Assembly: GCA_022315425.1 (NCBI GenBank)
Contig: JAIUPT010000034.1
Location: 248,001-312,000 of the forward strand
From: Pseudevernia furfuracea
Lineage: Eukaryota; Ascomycota; Lecanoromycetes; Lecanorales; Parmeliaceae
Direction: 5' to 3'
DNA length: 64,000 nucleotides
The notes below the pieces were generated by a model that was given only the letters and a program-made list of their open reading frames with translations, made no database searches and was not told the origin of the DNA. This document shows, piece after piece, positions 1-12,495 of this stretch (the first letter of the stretch is position 1; each line of letters begins with the position of its first letter). The position numbers and the translations under genes are program-made.

Positions 1-641
1 TCTTCTTTGGTTTTGTGCACGGATTGGGGGTTGTGTTCCGCGGGGGAATAGATTGTATAGAGGATCTGCGGGTGATGATATCAACTTGTGTCTTTCTTTT
101 ATCGAAAAGAGGAGGTGCATAGGAAGGAAGAATCCTACCAGTGGTGTAGGGCCAGTATTGACGAACTGATGCTGGGTACCAGCCGGCACTACCATGAGGT
201 CTCCGGCTTTGACATCCTGGTCTTTACCGGCAATGGTGGCTTTGCCAATCCCTGAGGTGAAGGTCAAGGCTTGGTCGACGGTGTGAACCTAAGAGAAAGG
301 GCAGTCAGTCCCTGGTTTGCAACGCTGAGGCAATTGAAGCCAGCTTTGAAGAAAGCAGAACAGACCTCATCTCCGATTTCCCCATCAACAGGCACGGTCA
401 TAAGTACGACCTGCGAGTACAGCCCCGTCCAGAGCACTCTCCGGAACTCACCCGACTTTGACGGCAGAGCCGAGGTCATGCCAGGGAAGTAGACCATCTC
501 ATGTTTGGGGGGTCCAGAAGGCATCTTGGGGTCTTTGGCGGAGCGGATTGCTGACTGTGAGAAGGCTTTCCTTGCTGGAACTGAGGCGCGTTGTATGGAG
601 AGAATTGTAGGAATGTTCCGAGGAACAAGAGTCTTGAGCAT
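1..641 (-). CDS. Cupin-domain protein, 5' part (gene cut by window edge)
   Basis: Three exons are visible: 641-366, 288-139 and 65-1, with GT/AG introns 365-289 and 138-66 whose phases join exactly. The start is the ATG at 641; an upstream in-frame TTG is not a start. The first ~35 residues are basic, Ser/Ala-rich and nearly free of acidic residues (MLKTLVPRNIPTILSIQRAS), as in a mitochondrial presequence. The joined protein then reads GEIGDEVHTVDQALTF, IAGKDQDVKAGDLMVVPAG, TQHQFVNTGPTPL, ILYTIYSPAEHN, which is a single-domain bicupin-half fold with the metal-binding region around EVH...Q and the second motif around PAGTQH. Family knowledge: small fungal cupin-2 proteins, activity unknown. 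The 3' end is missing, so length cannot be compared. Function beyond the cupin fold is not assigned. Confidence 0.85.
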
Positions 642-1125
642 TTTCAATCAGAGGAGAGTGGTTGAGTGAAGGTATAAGGATGATGAAATTGATGCACGGA
701 GATGACGTCGTCCATGAAGAATGCCTTCTACTGTCACATTCACATCACATCCATCCATCCATCCTTCCACTTCTCTCTTCTTTCAAACTATGCCCTCTTC
801 CTAAGGCATCAAGTCTGTTTTGACTTCCAATTCAAAGTTGATGGTCTGGAGGAGACTGAGAAGCAGCATGAGAGGTATGAGATGCTCATACTCTAGCGCC
901 GCGCTTCACCGCTTGGCCATGTTCACCCCACACCCCGTCTATTGATCAACATTATTTAATATACAATGTCCTCAAGCATGACTCTAGTTCACAAAGCTAC
1001 CAAGTATGTCTCATCTCCGTAGACTCTTAATATACAGAGGCGGTATCCAGCATGGCATTTGCTCGACATTTTCGAGTCTTGTCGTTTCAACTCGTGCTTT
1101 GTAATCTGAGGAGTTTGGGCTCCCC
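642..1125. other. Intergenic, upstream of the cupin gene
   Basis: Promoter side of the cupin gene. A 64-codon open frame on the plus strand (702-896) has no recognisable content. Contains a short CATC microsatellite near 750. Nothing else seen. Confidence 0.5.
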
Positions 1126-1301
1126 TGTCAGGACCAGTACAGAGTCAAGTCATGTAGGTGTATATTGAATAAGACAACTAGATGCAGAACAACTATGTAC
1201 TGAGAGGGAAGGCCATATATGTATGGCGGAGTGAACCTGCCAAGACACGCTAAGCCTAAATGGAAGTGTTAAAGGAAGGTGTGTGTCCAGGGTACGCTCG
1301 T
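1126..1301 (-). mobile_element. Diverged solo LTR of the BIR-element family
   Basis: Begins TGTCAGGACCAGTAC and carries CAAGACACGCTAAGCCTAAA, the exact reverse complement of the LTR motif at 60,921-60,940 and near 63,980. Ends in GGTACGCTCG, after which the expected terminal TAACA is lost. Same orientation as the solo LTR at 50,572. No clear target duplication remains, and there is no internal retroelement sequence on either side, so it is a solo or truncated LTR. Short open frames across it are fortuitous. Confidence 0.75.
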
Positions 1302-2998
1302 GGTTGTTGTGAATTTCATGACTTGGGTAGCTGCAGTGAATGCAGTAATCTTCATTAATCAGAGCTCTGTGACTCGAGACATACTGTAATACATTCATTC
1401 AACAGCTCCAATCCAATCTGATTTCCCCTGAATGGCAATACTCAACATACGTCGAATAGCTCCAAAGTGAATCAAACTTCTCTTAATAGCAGTAATAAAC
1501 TCGTCCAGTCTTTAAGACCCCAAAATTTTTTGTCCGTTGTACCAAATGTGAGCTTTTCGCCTACCTTTTACTTCAACCATATGCGAACTGATGCTTTACA
1601 GACTCCGCAGCTGAGCTGAGCGTGCCAGTGCCATTCGAAGAGGATTGGTGTATTCACGTTTATCACACGCCATCAGAAACAAGCCGCTATCGCAGATGGA
1701 CCTTCAAGGATCCTTTGCAAAGGAATTTAGGCCAACTCTACGGTCTCGATCCTCCTACCAAAAGTTTTATGTTTGCCTCTTGGGAATATAAATCACACCA
1801 CCTTTGATGCGGCGGGCTTTACTAAAAGACAATAAATAGTAGCCCGTGTACAACTTCGCCATGCTGCGATACTACTTCCTGCGCAGGGCACGTTGCAAAT
1901 GCACAAAATGCTCTATTGGCCGGCCCCCTGCCCCTTGTTCTAGGGGTATATATCTACTGTTGTCGGATCGGGACGGGTTCATATCTACTGAGTCTGGTAG
2001 AAGAGACTCTCTTTTAGGCTGAGCTGGTTGAACCAATCCGAGCAACTTCTCCCTCAGTCCACGTCGTCTGTACCGACATTTCCGCAACATGACTGTTCAA
2101 GTAACCATTTGGTAACAACTCACGGCAACCACAACTTCTATCCTACTACGCGCCATCCGACCTGCACTTTCATGGGGAATACAATTTTCGCCCTCAACGG
2201 CACCGCCAGCGTTTTTTCGCCATTGGCCGGAAATGGAACATTATCAACTATACGCAGACTCGATATCACAATGCACCGGCCTCCTTTTCAATAACACCAA
2301 CGGAATGGGATCGTAGTGCGGCGGCTTCGAGTGTCGGCGAGCTGAGGGGGGCAAGCGTCCGGGAAGACAAAGGGAGATTTGACTGAAGTTTGGTGAAGAC
2401 GGTGGAGAGACGAGGAGAAGAGAAGGGGAGGGGAAGGAGGGGAAGGGACTGGAAGGGAAGAGTGTATATAGAGCTGAGCAGAATATGCTGCATCTGCGGG
2501 TGCGAGGGAAGGGTTCCAGTCAGCAATAGCGCGGCTGGAGGCAAGATCTAGATCTATCGATTGCCATATTATAATGCCTATCTAATACACTAATCCCTCC
2601 CTCCCTCCTCATCAAGTTTCAAGTGTTATGCGGTCTCGGTTCACGGCAATGCTATGGAGATCGTGTACGTCGTTGAGCCGTGAGGCCTCCTCAATTTGTC
2701 TTCCTTTACGTAGTATGTACGTCGCGTGTATATACAATATCCCCATCAGCAGTACTCCAACAAGTCAACCTCCATCGCCATGCCAGAATAAAAACCCATC
2801 CACCACACCCATATACCCCAATTTCCATAGCCACGTGCAGAAGGGTATCACCTCCCCCACCCAAACTCCACGCAAAAAATCCAATCCAACCGCCGTCCTC
2901 CCAAAGACCCGTCCACAATCGCTTGCCAAGTGCCAATCCAGCAGGCTGATCGAAGATGTACACCTTCCAATCTTCCATATCCTACCTTTTGAAAGCCA
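1302..2998. other. Intergenic, no supported gene
   Basis: Several short open frames (for example 2028-2294 plus and 2266-2544 minus) are low-complexity or start at non-ATG codons; the block 2340-2470 is purine-rich. This is the 3' side of the rhodopsin-like gene. I see no recognisable domain. Confidence 0.5.
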
Positions 2999-4516
2999 TC
3001 ACTCACCGCTCCCCCTCCTCCTCGGCCACTCCCGCATCTCCACAAACTCCTCCACCCCTCTCCCCTCCTCCAACCTACTATCCGCACTATCCCTCGCACT
3101 CGTTCCATACATGACCCAGCTCCTCCCTTCATTATCGCCATAGCTACCATTCGCCACAGGGACAACATTGGCGTTCCGAATACCTGACGTCTCCAATTTG
3201 TCACGGTACGCGACCTCCAGCTGATCGCGATAAGTCGGGCCTTCGAGACGAGTGAAGCCGACTTGGACGGGCGGTGCCGATCTCGTACTTGGAGGCTGTG
3301 AGGAAGATTTCGTCTTCTTGGAGCTGGGCGTCTTGGACCTGCTGGGGACCGTGGCGATGAGCCAGCGGCCGAAGAGGGGGCCTGATGTTTCGTTAGCTCC
3401 GAACCTTGGTGGCGGACTCGACGTCGAATGCATTGAATGGGCGAGGGCTGTTGACGGTGTGTATTAGCCCGGGCGGGGAACTTACGCATGATAGGGAGAC
3501 AGGCCGAGATGATGCCTACGCTGGGCTCGACGCAGGTCCATATGAAGACGCTTGCGAGACTGTATGTAGGGTCGGAGTGTCCAGGAGTAACCAGTTTGAC
3601 GATACGGATTATAGATATAGCGCAGACGCTGAAGGGAAGGTTATCAGCAAAGTTGTTATAGTCAATCGATCCATGTCGAAGTCTTTAACCGAGGTTTTCC
3701 AAGGTGACTTACAAAAACCCGAGCAGGAAAATCCCCGTCAACGTAAGCTTCTGCGTCCGATTCGTCCTCAGAGACCAAACCATAGGCATAGGCAAGCACA
3801 AGACCATGATATCAGTAACAAGATTACTGACGCCGGTGCCAATGGAGAAGGTGATAACGTTCATACATCTTGCGGTCTTGGCATGCTGTGCTTCAAAGTT
3901 CCAGAAGGCGTTTACTGGCACGCATTGGAAGATGTCAGCGAAGAAGACCGCGATCCACCAGGCGGTGACGATGACGCCGGTGGTATAGACGGCTATTCGA
4001 AAAGGACGAGAAGGAGAGAAGAGACGGTAGTAGAGCAGGAGTAGCGATATCTTGATTGTTGCGTTTGTGGTAAAGTACAAAGCGAAATTCGCCAGACCGT
4101 TCTAGCAATGAGTCGTGTGAGCGTGATACTCAGTTTGTCGAGGGGACAAGGCGACAGCTACCTTTTGAAAGTGGAGAAGTTGATCTTTTGACAAGATGAA
4201 GACATGATGTCCCAGGCCCCATAGCGCCGCAGCAACGATTGTACTTATATTGAGGCCATAGAGGAAGATCTGATCAGGCTATCAAAAATGGGGTTCTAAA
4301 ATATGTGTGCGTGAGAGAGGGAATATTCACCAGTGCGAGCAGAATCGAGTAATCATCGTACGAAATGGCAGCCTCGGACTTTCTTCTTGCCACAAAACGC
4401 AAAATGACAGCTATGGTAGCAAGGCTGGTGATAGTAATGACAGCACCGTAGATAGCTCTGTTTTGTGAATGGCCGTCGTCCGCTGACGGAATGACTCCTC
4501 CAAATGGATCGGCCAT
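2999..4516 (-). CDS. Fungal rhodopsin-domain 7-TM integral membrane protein (first copy)
   Basis: Five exons: 4516-4331, 4269-4162, 4101-3713, 3628-3486, 3447-2999; all introns are GT/AG and phases join to a 424-residue protein. It matches the Fung_rhodopsin/PTH11-like membrane family: an N-terminal helix (IYGAVITITSLATIAVILRF), then SYDDYSILLAL, YGLNISTIVAAALWGLGHH, ISLLLLYYRLF, the FQCVPVNAFW loop, DIMVLCLPMPMVWSL and WTCVEPSVGIISACLPIM. The tail of ~140 residues is hydrophilic, with Ser/Pro-rich and charged stretches, as usual for a cytosolic tail. No retinal-binding lysine motif is evident, and the family name does not imply photoreception; members are orphan plasma-membrane proteins. The start is the ATG at 4516, 9 residues before the conserved region; a longer open frame upstream to 4645 is unsupported. 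A second family member lies at 31,689-33,137 and shares two intron positions. Confidence 0.88.
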
Positions 4517-7500
4517 AAGAGGGTATAAAAGAATTTGAGAATCACCGTTGTAGGCAGAATGCAAGAACAACGGGAGAGCAGAGAGCAGTGGTTTATTGAC
4601 AAAGACTGGGAGCAGCAGAAATACTCTACCTCCGCAGCGGCACATACAACATACCTTACTTTACTGTTTTGCCTTTAAAGATACTTTAAGGTTTTGGGGA
4701 CCACATGGCTACACTACTGACTCGCTTGCAGATTGTAGACTGTCAATACGATTTCCCCGAGTTCCTTGACTACGCCGCAGCGCCACCCGTCATTATGGTG
4801 GCTTTAGCCTTTAGGCTTTGAGCATATGCAAGGAAACACAAAAGGATATGCAAGCCTCCCAAAGACCCAAACAGGTCCGAACTCATTAGTGCGTGTCAAC
4901 TGTCGAAATTTTTAATCCAAAGCTGCGGCGTCGAGGCGGGGTAGGTAACAATAATGCACCGACTTCATGCCGATATGATCAAAGGCTGGTTCCGGAAATA
5001 GTGTCCAACCCGCAATGCGTCTTAATAATGACGAGTACTTCAGCAGGAGGTCGAGGAAGAGCTTGAGCCATTAATGCTGGCCCAGACCACAGCCATTTGG
5101 GATTTGACGTTGCCCTGAAAACGCCCCAACAATGCCGCTTTTTGAAATTAATGATTAAGACTTATGCCCCTAAGCGAGCGTAGGCCTCGGATAGACTAGG
5201 GCATCAAGGTGGCTTTAGGGCGGTCCAGCACGGGATTCTGGGGAAGCTGGGAGACTCGGAAGCCATACCACAGTGCCGTAAGTAGTTTGTGCAGACTCCT
5301 CAGCCAGTTTATCAAATATGTATTATGCTCCTAATGTTTCTTTCTCTCCTCAGCTAGACATTTTTGACTGCATCGGGATGAGGGTGTAGCTGCGGGTTTG
5401 AAGGTCTCAAAGCATCCAGACGAGTACGTGGAGTACTAGTACCATGCTCTCTATGGCAGCATGTGGCGAACGCGAGGGCGTGATCGAGGGTTCTTCCCTG
5501 CGTCAGCCGTAGACCTCGCCAGCTCATCGCCGAGGTGATGTCATTGGATCGACCTTTATATCTTGCTTGGACAATGCGTCGAAGAAGAGGTGGCTGCTAG
5601 GTGCGTATCAGTTGGGTTGTGTACGGTTTTATTCTTCATTGGGATGTGTTTTTGTAGCTGCGTATTGACTTTGGAATTTCGGAATTGAAGGCTTCAGGAA
5701 TAAGGAGTTGTCATGACCGTCATATGCAGCCAAAAAATGCTCGTGATAGGTGCGAAGGATGAATTAGGGGAAAAGGTAGGACTCATACATATATTTTAGG
5801 GCTGTAAGCTACTCAGACCGAACAAGCTTTTTACGTACTACGCCTGACCTGGGTAGAAAAACCTACCTTTGCGCCTTCATCTATCATACCCTCTGTCATA
5901 CTGTCAACATCGTATGATTGTCATACAAAACCGTCATTCAAATGACGGTCATAACTTCAGGCTTAGCAATTTTTGTGAAAGGAATACTCAAAGTCGATTT
6001 GGGTAAACCCGTATTCGATACATGGTGCGGTCTTAAGAGCTGATCGATTTCTCGTTGTGTGCTCTAGTATGATGATTCATGCTCTATTTTGTTCGAGCAG
6101 GTTGTGCATGCTTTGATACTAGACACCATCGAAAGCGGCGGTCTGGTACAACGAGGTAGGCTTTGGATTGGTACAAGCCGGTATATCGGTGCGGAGCAGA
6201 CATGAGGAGCGTGCGCACGGCCGCCGGAGAGATCAATTGAGGCTTTGGTGGTCATGATTGGGCCGCTAGCCACGATCTTGACGATGCTAGCCACAGTAGT
6301 GGCAGGCGAGACGACCAAGAGGTTCCTTCTGTGTGCCAAGATCTCCCTGCGTTATTTAGCTTATAGTATCTCATAGGAGATTTCCATCTGGCAAAAATTG
6401 GGCCTGGAGGTGGTAGGCATTCATTGCGAAGGGGGAGGCGGCTAGTGAAAGTGTTTTGACAGGTCTGGGTAAAGAGAATCTTTTTTGATCTTTTTTGGTT
6501 GTCGAAGAGCTACGGAAGTAGCTGTTCAATTTTGACTGATATGACTGGTCTTTTGGGTCGATTGACTTATTAACGAGTGTCAAGTCTGCTTTGTCTTGAA
6601 GCTTTTGCTCCGCTATGACCAAGAAGGGCATGCAAGAGAAGCACTACAGTCTTGCGTAAGTATGGATTATGAGTTGTCATGATTGCTATCTTACCTGCGG
6701 TGCCTGTAGCGAAGTAGAAGATCATATGATCATCAACGTCCAACACAACATCGAACTCCCAAACTCCAAAACTTCTAACTTCATCACAACGCTATCGTAG
6801 AGATAAGTGGGTTCTAGATGCACTACCATTACATACGACATACATGTTATCTGACTGGGCCGATCCCCAACCATGTTCGATGTGCCTGCTGCGTCTTGAA
6901 TCAGTCCGCTCCCCCCTTTCACTTATACTCCGACTGCAAATACTCTGTGAAAGCTTCGCGACCCCTATATCTTATCATACAACATCATCAAATTATAGAC
7001 TGAAATTTAAGGATACAAATAATTAAGGAAGAAGAATAGAGAAGGGAGGTTTTTGTAAAATAAACAAATCACTAATACGCGTTGCCGCGTTCATCGCTTT
7101 TCTCTTAACTGCCCGGTAATCTACGACATTCAACCAACCAAGTCGCTAAGATCTCTCTAAAGCGTGTAAATTTTTATAGGCACGGGCCTCGAAGGCAATT
7201 GCTTACATCGTAGTTTAGAACTTAACCATTGCCATCAATTCTCTTTGTAGGGAATTTATGACGAATCCGACTGATCGTTAAGCATCAGACAATTCGAAGA
7301 AGCATCTCCGAACTCCGTCTCCTCGATTTGCCCCAGCCAGAGCGTAGAGTGCACCTTCTACAGGTATGTTAAGGTTCTTACTTTAAGCTTGGACTCACCG
7401 AAACTTTTGTCTTTTAACAAACTGCGTATGGGTGGACACTCCAAGATAGAGGCCTCATCATCAAAGGCACCGCGAGCACGGTGTGTTGTGTAGAGAACAC

Positions 7501-8018
7501 ACTGCAGACTAGGACAGAAACGGCTTTCTTGTTTTACTCTGAGTAGAATGAAAGGGAAAGATCACCTAAGGGCGATGTCTTCTGTAGAGTAAGAATTGGA
7601 GAGCAATGAGCCAAGGGAGTATGTCGTAATGCGGCCCAATTATTCGGATTCTGTACGAGGACAACAGGGGAAAACCAACAGAAGGTTACAGCCCTGTAGA
7701 GAGAAAAGAAATTCGGCGAGAGTGAGAGCGCAGCATGCCCGACGAGCAGCACAACTGCATATTGACATGGAGTGTGCGAGACCACCGAGCTGGATATTTA
7801 ACGACGCTGCAAGGCAACAAGCATGAGAAGGTGGGCAAGACCGTAAGGGCGTTCTCTAATAGAGCATCGCAAGACTTCGTCGCTGAGATAGCATGGGGTC
7901 GGAAGTGACGAAGCAAGCCTAGCGTGAAAGATCCCTGAGTCGATCCCCTGTCATGCATACCTTACTCAGCGACATTTTGAACCTCTCCATTTCGTGATAC
8001 CGTACCTTTCACCTTAGT
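4517..8018. other. Long intergenic stretch without a supported gene
   Basis: About 3.5 kb between the rhodopsin-like gene (start at 4516) and the Rqt4-like gene (start at 8019). Short minus-strand frames at 6631-6371 and 6339-6064 begin with ATG but show no domain, membrane segment or splice continuity that I could join. No tRNA, LTR or inverted repeat was noticed. It may hold unannotated UTRs or a decayed gene. Confidence 0.45.
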
Positions 8019-9667
8019 ATGGCTCCCTCTACCTGGGCAACGACCCAGCTCTCTCACCTTCTTCCTCTTGATGAGGAGTCCTTAAAACAGATCATCGAAT
8101 ATACCTCAGCGCTCCCAAAGGATGCCGCCGCCGAACATCTTAAGAACTTTTTGGGAGATTCACCCAAAGCTCTAGAATTCATAAGCTCCTTCAACGCGCG
8201 CAGAGATGCCCCAGCTACAGCCATCCCAGATCCAGCTCCGGCTCCGCCCGAGGGCGCTCGCAAACAGCGAAAGAAAAAGCCCCCTCTTAACAAACTTCCA
8301 CCTCCACGGCACCCAGAAGACTATGGGAACACACTGGGCGCATACCAAAAGAAGGAGGAGGAGGACTACATGGGCGGTAGCAAGCGTTCACGTCCAGAGC
8401 CTGCTCTTGCGAAGGCTTTGGCTCTCTCAGACCAGCCGGATGCACGTCAATTGCCAAAAGCCGCGCCCGCAACCTTTACCCCAGCTGCCAAACCACCGCC
8501 TTCAGCGTCAGGACATCTGATATCAGACCTTCCCAATGTCCGCTCAGGCTCTCGCACATCTTCCAGAACTTCTTCACCCGCTCCCAAAACCAAGATCAAC
8601 GTTGCAGGCGGCAACTCTATGCACGGCGCATCCACAACCCTCCAAGATCTCGTACGGCACCCCCTCCTTATCAAAGGGCCCCTATTAACCACCAACAGGA
8701 ATCCGCCATCCGCTCCCTCGAACTGCAAACGAATCCTTCCCTGCGCGCCGATCCCTCATCCCGCCGTTGCACCTGTCTCGCAACCCGTCACCCCCTCCTC
8801 GCCGCCGCGCCCAACTGCCTAAATTGCGGCAAGATAATCTGCGTAAAAGAGGGCATTGGCCCTTGCACATTCTGCGGACACCCTCTCCTCTCTTCTCAAG
8901 AGGTGACTGCCATGATCGACTCCCTACGTCAAGAGCGCGGGCAAGAGAAGATGAACCTCAATAACGCGTCCCACCGACGCCCAGACCTAGCCTCTTCCCC
9001 CCGCCCTTTCACCAACCCCTCCAGCGGTACAGCCTCACCATCATCGTCTGCCGCGGAAAAAACTCTCGACCTAGCCAAACAACACCGCGACAAGCTTCTA
9101 AGCTACCAAGCCGAGAATGCGCGCCGCACTCATATTATCGACGAAGTCGCCGATTTCGAGACGCCCACCTCAGGCCTCAGCATGTGGTCCTCCCCTGTGG
9201 AGCGAGCCATGCAATTGAAGAGACAGCAAAAGGTGTTGAGAGAGCAGGAGTGGAACGCGAAGCCGGAGTATGAGAAGAGGAGGGTGGTTGTTAGTGTGGA
9301 TTTAGTTGGGGGCAAGGTCGTGAGGAGGATGGGTGAGGTGGAGAGGCCGAGGGCTGGTAGTGGGGATGGGGCGGGGAATGAAAAAGGCGCTGACGGAGGG
9401 GAGTCGCATGCTGGTGAAGATGGTGATGGTGGTGGGGCGTTTAGTAACAATCCTTTACTGGGCTCTCTCATCAGACCTGTATGGAAGGGGAAGGGCAAAG
9501 ACACCGACATGGAGGAGGAAGACAAGGAGAACCAGCTGCGCAAGAGCACATGGCGAAGGGTGCAAGATGACAATGATGACAACGAAGCATGGATCCTGGA
9601 TGGAGGTGTCTACGGCGGCCAGGACGACGAGCGCAGATTAGGTGACGAGGAACATGCTCAAGGATAG
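8019..9667 (+). CDS. RQT4: Activating signal cointegrator 1 / Rqt4-like zinc-finger protein (zf-C2HC5)
   Basis: Two exons, 8019-8651 and 8699-9667, separated by a 47-bp GT/AG intron with phase 0, give 533 residues. The N-terminus (LLPLDEESLKQIIEYTSALP) is the short helical region found before the zinc finger in TRIP4/Rqt4 proteins. The zinc finger starts at about residue 235: CTCLATRHPLL, then NCLNCGKIIC, then PCTFCGHPLL, a complete C2HC5 ligand set. Downstream, LAKQHRDKLLSYQAENARRT and MWSSPVERAMQLKRQQKVLR are conserved in fungal homologues. Family knowledge: in yeast Rqt4 is a subunit of the RQC-trigger complex (with Slh1 and Cue3), which dissociates collided ribosomes; the animal protein is also a transcription cointegrator. 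No ASCH domain is visible; the C-terminus is acidic and Gly-rich. Single-copy, apparently intact. Confidence 0.92.
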
Positions 9668-12099
9668 TAGGTTTCAAAGAAACCAATTGGCCTCGTTCCA
9701 GGCTGTCAGGTCACAATACTCGTGGATCTCTCTCGCTATGAAAGTCTTGCCCAAAGGTTCCTTTCCTGGCCCCGATTTCCCGTCTCCTAGAGCTTCGAGC
9801 TAGGTCAAAGGCCTTGACCGCGGGCTGAGTCTCTGAACAGTATGTCGCGAGGAACCTGCGCTTATCAACATACTATCTCATGATCGTAAGAACGCTGAAT
9901 CCTCCCTCGCAGTATCCCGTTAAAAGCATCCCTACTCATTACCATGTCATTCCACCACTAGAGGACACAAGCCAGGACCCCGACAGATACGCATTTTTGT
10001 AAAGCCTGTGCATCACCGTGCTATCCCACGGTCCAAAACTAATGGGTCGACATCTTAAACAGTATAGCGCAGCTCAGACTGAAGCAACTCCCGTAGGCAA
10101 AATGTCTCCGCAACGCAGGCGCATCTCCAGAAAAAAAAAGAGACAGTTGTAGCGAGCCGAATGCTGAAACATCGCCAAATAGAGTGCAAAAACAATTCCT
10201 CTTGTTAGGTCGAATACTTTCTGGACTGCATAGATGATATCAAGAGCCGATTCTGTCTTGGCTGATTACGGCAAAAATCTGCAGCCTGGGATCTAAGGGG
10301 GCTCTTGCCTCAACCAACAAATTTAGCCACACCCTGGACAGGATGTCATTCACGAATACGCACTGCTTCAGCTGGAGCAGTATGGTCCACGAACCTCTGG
10401 CTGGGTGTGGCTTCGTCGGTACTTTAGGCTTCTGTACCGTATTCTGCGTAGAACCGAGCCAAGGTGCAGCGACGTTGGTTGTAGGTTGAAGCGGAAATGG
10501 TTGTGGCTGTAATGGATAGCAAGACACACCGTGGTTGTAGGTTTGGGAATGGAAATGAGCTTCGGAGCTCTAGTACGCGGTGTGTACCTTAGCCGAGCAG
10601 ATCTGGCGGCATACAGTCTCAAGACCAAGCAAATCAAGATCGAGAATAGTACCATTCCATGCACACCTTCAAGAATGACGCTAAAGCTCCAGTCAGCGTC
10701 CATGAGTAACGCTAGTATCTTAGACACTGGGAAAGAGGCAAAAAAAAAAAAGATCTCAAATTCTGGTGCTGGTATTGTGGGAAGGGGGAGGGAGAGCTTA
10801 CCTTTGTTTTTTTTTCGGCTTTTTTTTCAACTTTTTTTTTTTTTTTTTTTTTTGGGCTATCTAAGTTTCCATCACCATCCCAGGGCGTCCCCCGGTGGGT
10901 TTTTGGCATCTGCTTCTCTCTCTCCTCTGGTACATGATTGACTCCCCGAGTACATGACTTACATGATTGACCCTCCGAGTACATGACTTCTCTCCGCAGG
11001 CTCTCACTCCGCCTGATGGTATGTTGAATACCGAGTAACTAAACTAATGCGTAATATATTATCCTTACCTTCGTGGGCGGATTTTGTATTTTTTTTCTGT
11101 ACGACGTTAGCGAGTGAATGTGGACATTTTACCAGTGCACCAGAAATTTGAGATGGAGGATGAGCTTCTATTACAGAATATAAACCAAGAAATCAAAATA
11201 ATTCCGCGACCACCACCACATACAGCAGAAATGCCCTTGCTGTGTATGAAGCAACGTAGTAGAATGTATTTCAACCATTAGAAGAGATGGCCAGTCATAA
11301 TGTGCTGATCATCGACTGGCATCAAGTACAGAGTCGGCGGTGTTTTGATGTTCTGTCCACGAAGGCCTGAAAGGCGCTAGCAGGGGGTCAGCAACAGCGA
11401 GGAGGAGCGACAACACAACCACCACCTATGCAGAAACCAGGCTTGTAAGGCAAACAAAAAACCGAAAAATGTTGCATGAGACCCAAGAAGCCATGAAAAG
11501 CTGATCCGAGGTACGTGGGTGTTTTTGACGGGCCCATCAAAAAGTCCAAATCAAAAGATCTGGCCAGGGTCGGATTCGAACTCCAAAGCTGGCAGCTTAG
11601 CGAAGGGAGCCACCGATACGGTACGGTATCAATGGAGAGCATCACCCAACGGCCAGTTCCGCACAACACCTGCCAGTCAGAATATCACCGTCTAGCAGCA
11701 GCACATCAACGGCACCACTTCTCCCATGAAGATTGTCCATTCAAGGCGAGCTCCGCCATGGCTGACTAGCTTCTAGATCCTTCCACTAGACTACTAGTTA
11801 AGACGACCCTTCCTTGTTGACGCTGCTCCTGTCGGAGCTTTGAGGATTTGTACCATTCGACCAGCACTTTTCTATAACATCGACTAACTTCACCAGAAGC
11901 TGGGTGCCTTGGACTGCTTGAGCTTGTCCGCTTTTGGATACCCGATGCTGCACGACTGTGAGCTAGACTGGGCTAAGAACAAGAGACGTGGATACTAAAA
12001 AGTACCATTACACTGCTACTCCATCTTGAAGCCATCTAGGCCCACTAGGATGTTCTATATCTCCAAGCGATTTGTTCTAACGGCTCTTCTTCGAAAGCC
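9668..12099. other. Intergenic, with homopolymer tracts and one doubtful small gene
   Basis: Holds A and T runs, including 22 consecutive T at 10,832-10,853, and the direct repeat TACATGATTGA/GAGTACATGACT near 10,930-10,990. A minus-strand frame (about 10,700-10,368) contains one strong hydrophobic helix (GMVLFSILICLVLRLYAA) and could continue through a small intron toward 10,240, but I see no homology and do not call it. A tRNA-like B-box near 11,570 was examined and rejected. Confidence 0.45.
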
Positions 12100-12495
12100 T
12101 CAGAACCGTCTCCCTTTCGCTCCATCATCAACGTTAGCGCCTCCTTTTCTAGCCACTCTTGCCTCTAATTGAGAAATTTTTTGTTCCAGCCCGATCTTCT
12201 TGGCCATAAGTCCTGATCTTGTCTGTTCCAGTATGGCGATCTTGTCCAACGGTGTGGCCTCTGCTCTAGCTTTGACTTTCTAAGCCGAAGAATCGTCGTC
12301 AATAAGGAATCCTCACAGCTGCGGAGAGAATAATGGGAGTCATAGAAGTTGGAGAGACTTGGGACCGATAATAATTCATACCTCTTTAATCTCCTTCTTT
12401 GTCTTCAACCCCGCGCCATACCAGGCTCCAGTGACAGCAGTGGCGGTTACACCAGTAGTGAGGATTATTGTACGGGCTTTAGGAGCCTTAGACAT
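12100..12495 (-). CDS. Small membrane-anchored coiled-coil protein (97 aa), likely mitochondrial
   Basis: Two exons, 12495-12382 and 12279-12100, joined across a 102-bp GT/AG intron in phase 0; 97 residues. Exon 1 encodes MSKAPKARTIILTTGVTATA followed by VTGAWYGAGLKTKKEIKE: a basic N-terminus, then one hydrophobic helix, the layout of a small inner-membrane protein. Exon 2 encodes a helical segment (ATPLDKIAILEQTRSGLMAK, then KIGLEQKISQLEARVARKGG) with heptad-like spacing. An earlier acceptor in the intron (near 12,317) would place a stop directly after it, which supports the chosen acceptor. Small fungal proteins of this plan are annotated as hypothetical; no function is assigned. It is divergent from the SHB17-type phosphatase gene, sharing a 484-bp promoter. 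Supported by splice logic and composition, not by a named domain. Confidence 0.72.

Noticed and set aside
2628..3489. 171-codon plus and 213-codon minus frames around the end of the first rhodopsin-like gene
   Set aside because: Out-of-frame shadows of exon 5 and low-complexity flanks; the spliced rhodopsin-like model explains the region.
11555..11665. tRNA-like sequence on the minus strand (GAGTTCGAATCCG resembles a B box, followed by T runs)
   Set aside because: The T-arm stem does not pair (A-C and G-G opposites), no acceptor stem can be formed with the 5' side, and there is no proper anticodon arm. At most a decayed tRNA-derived repeat.
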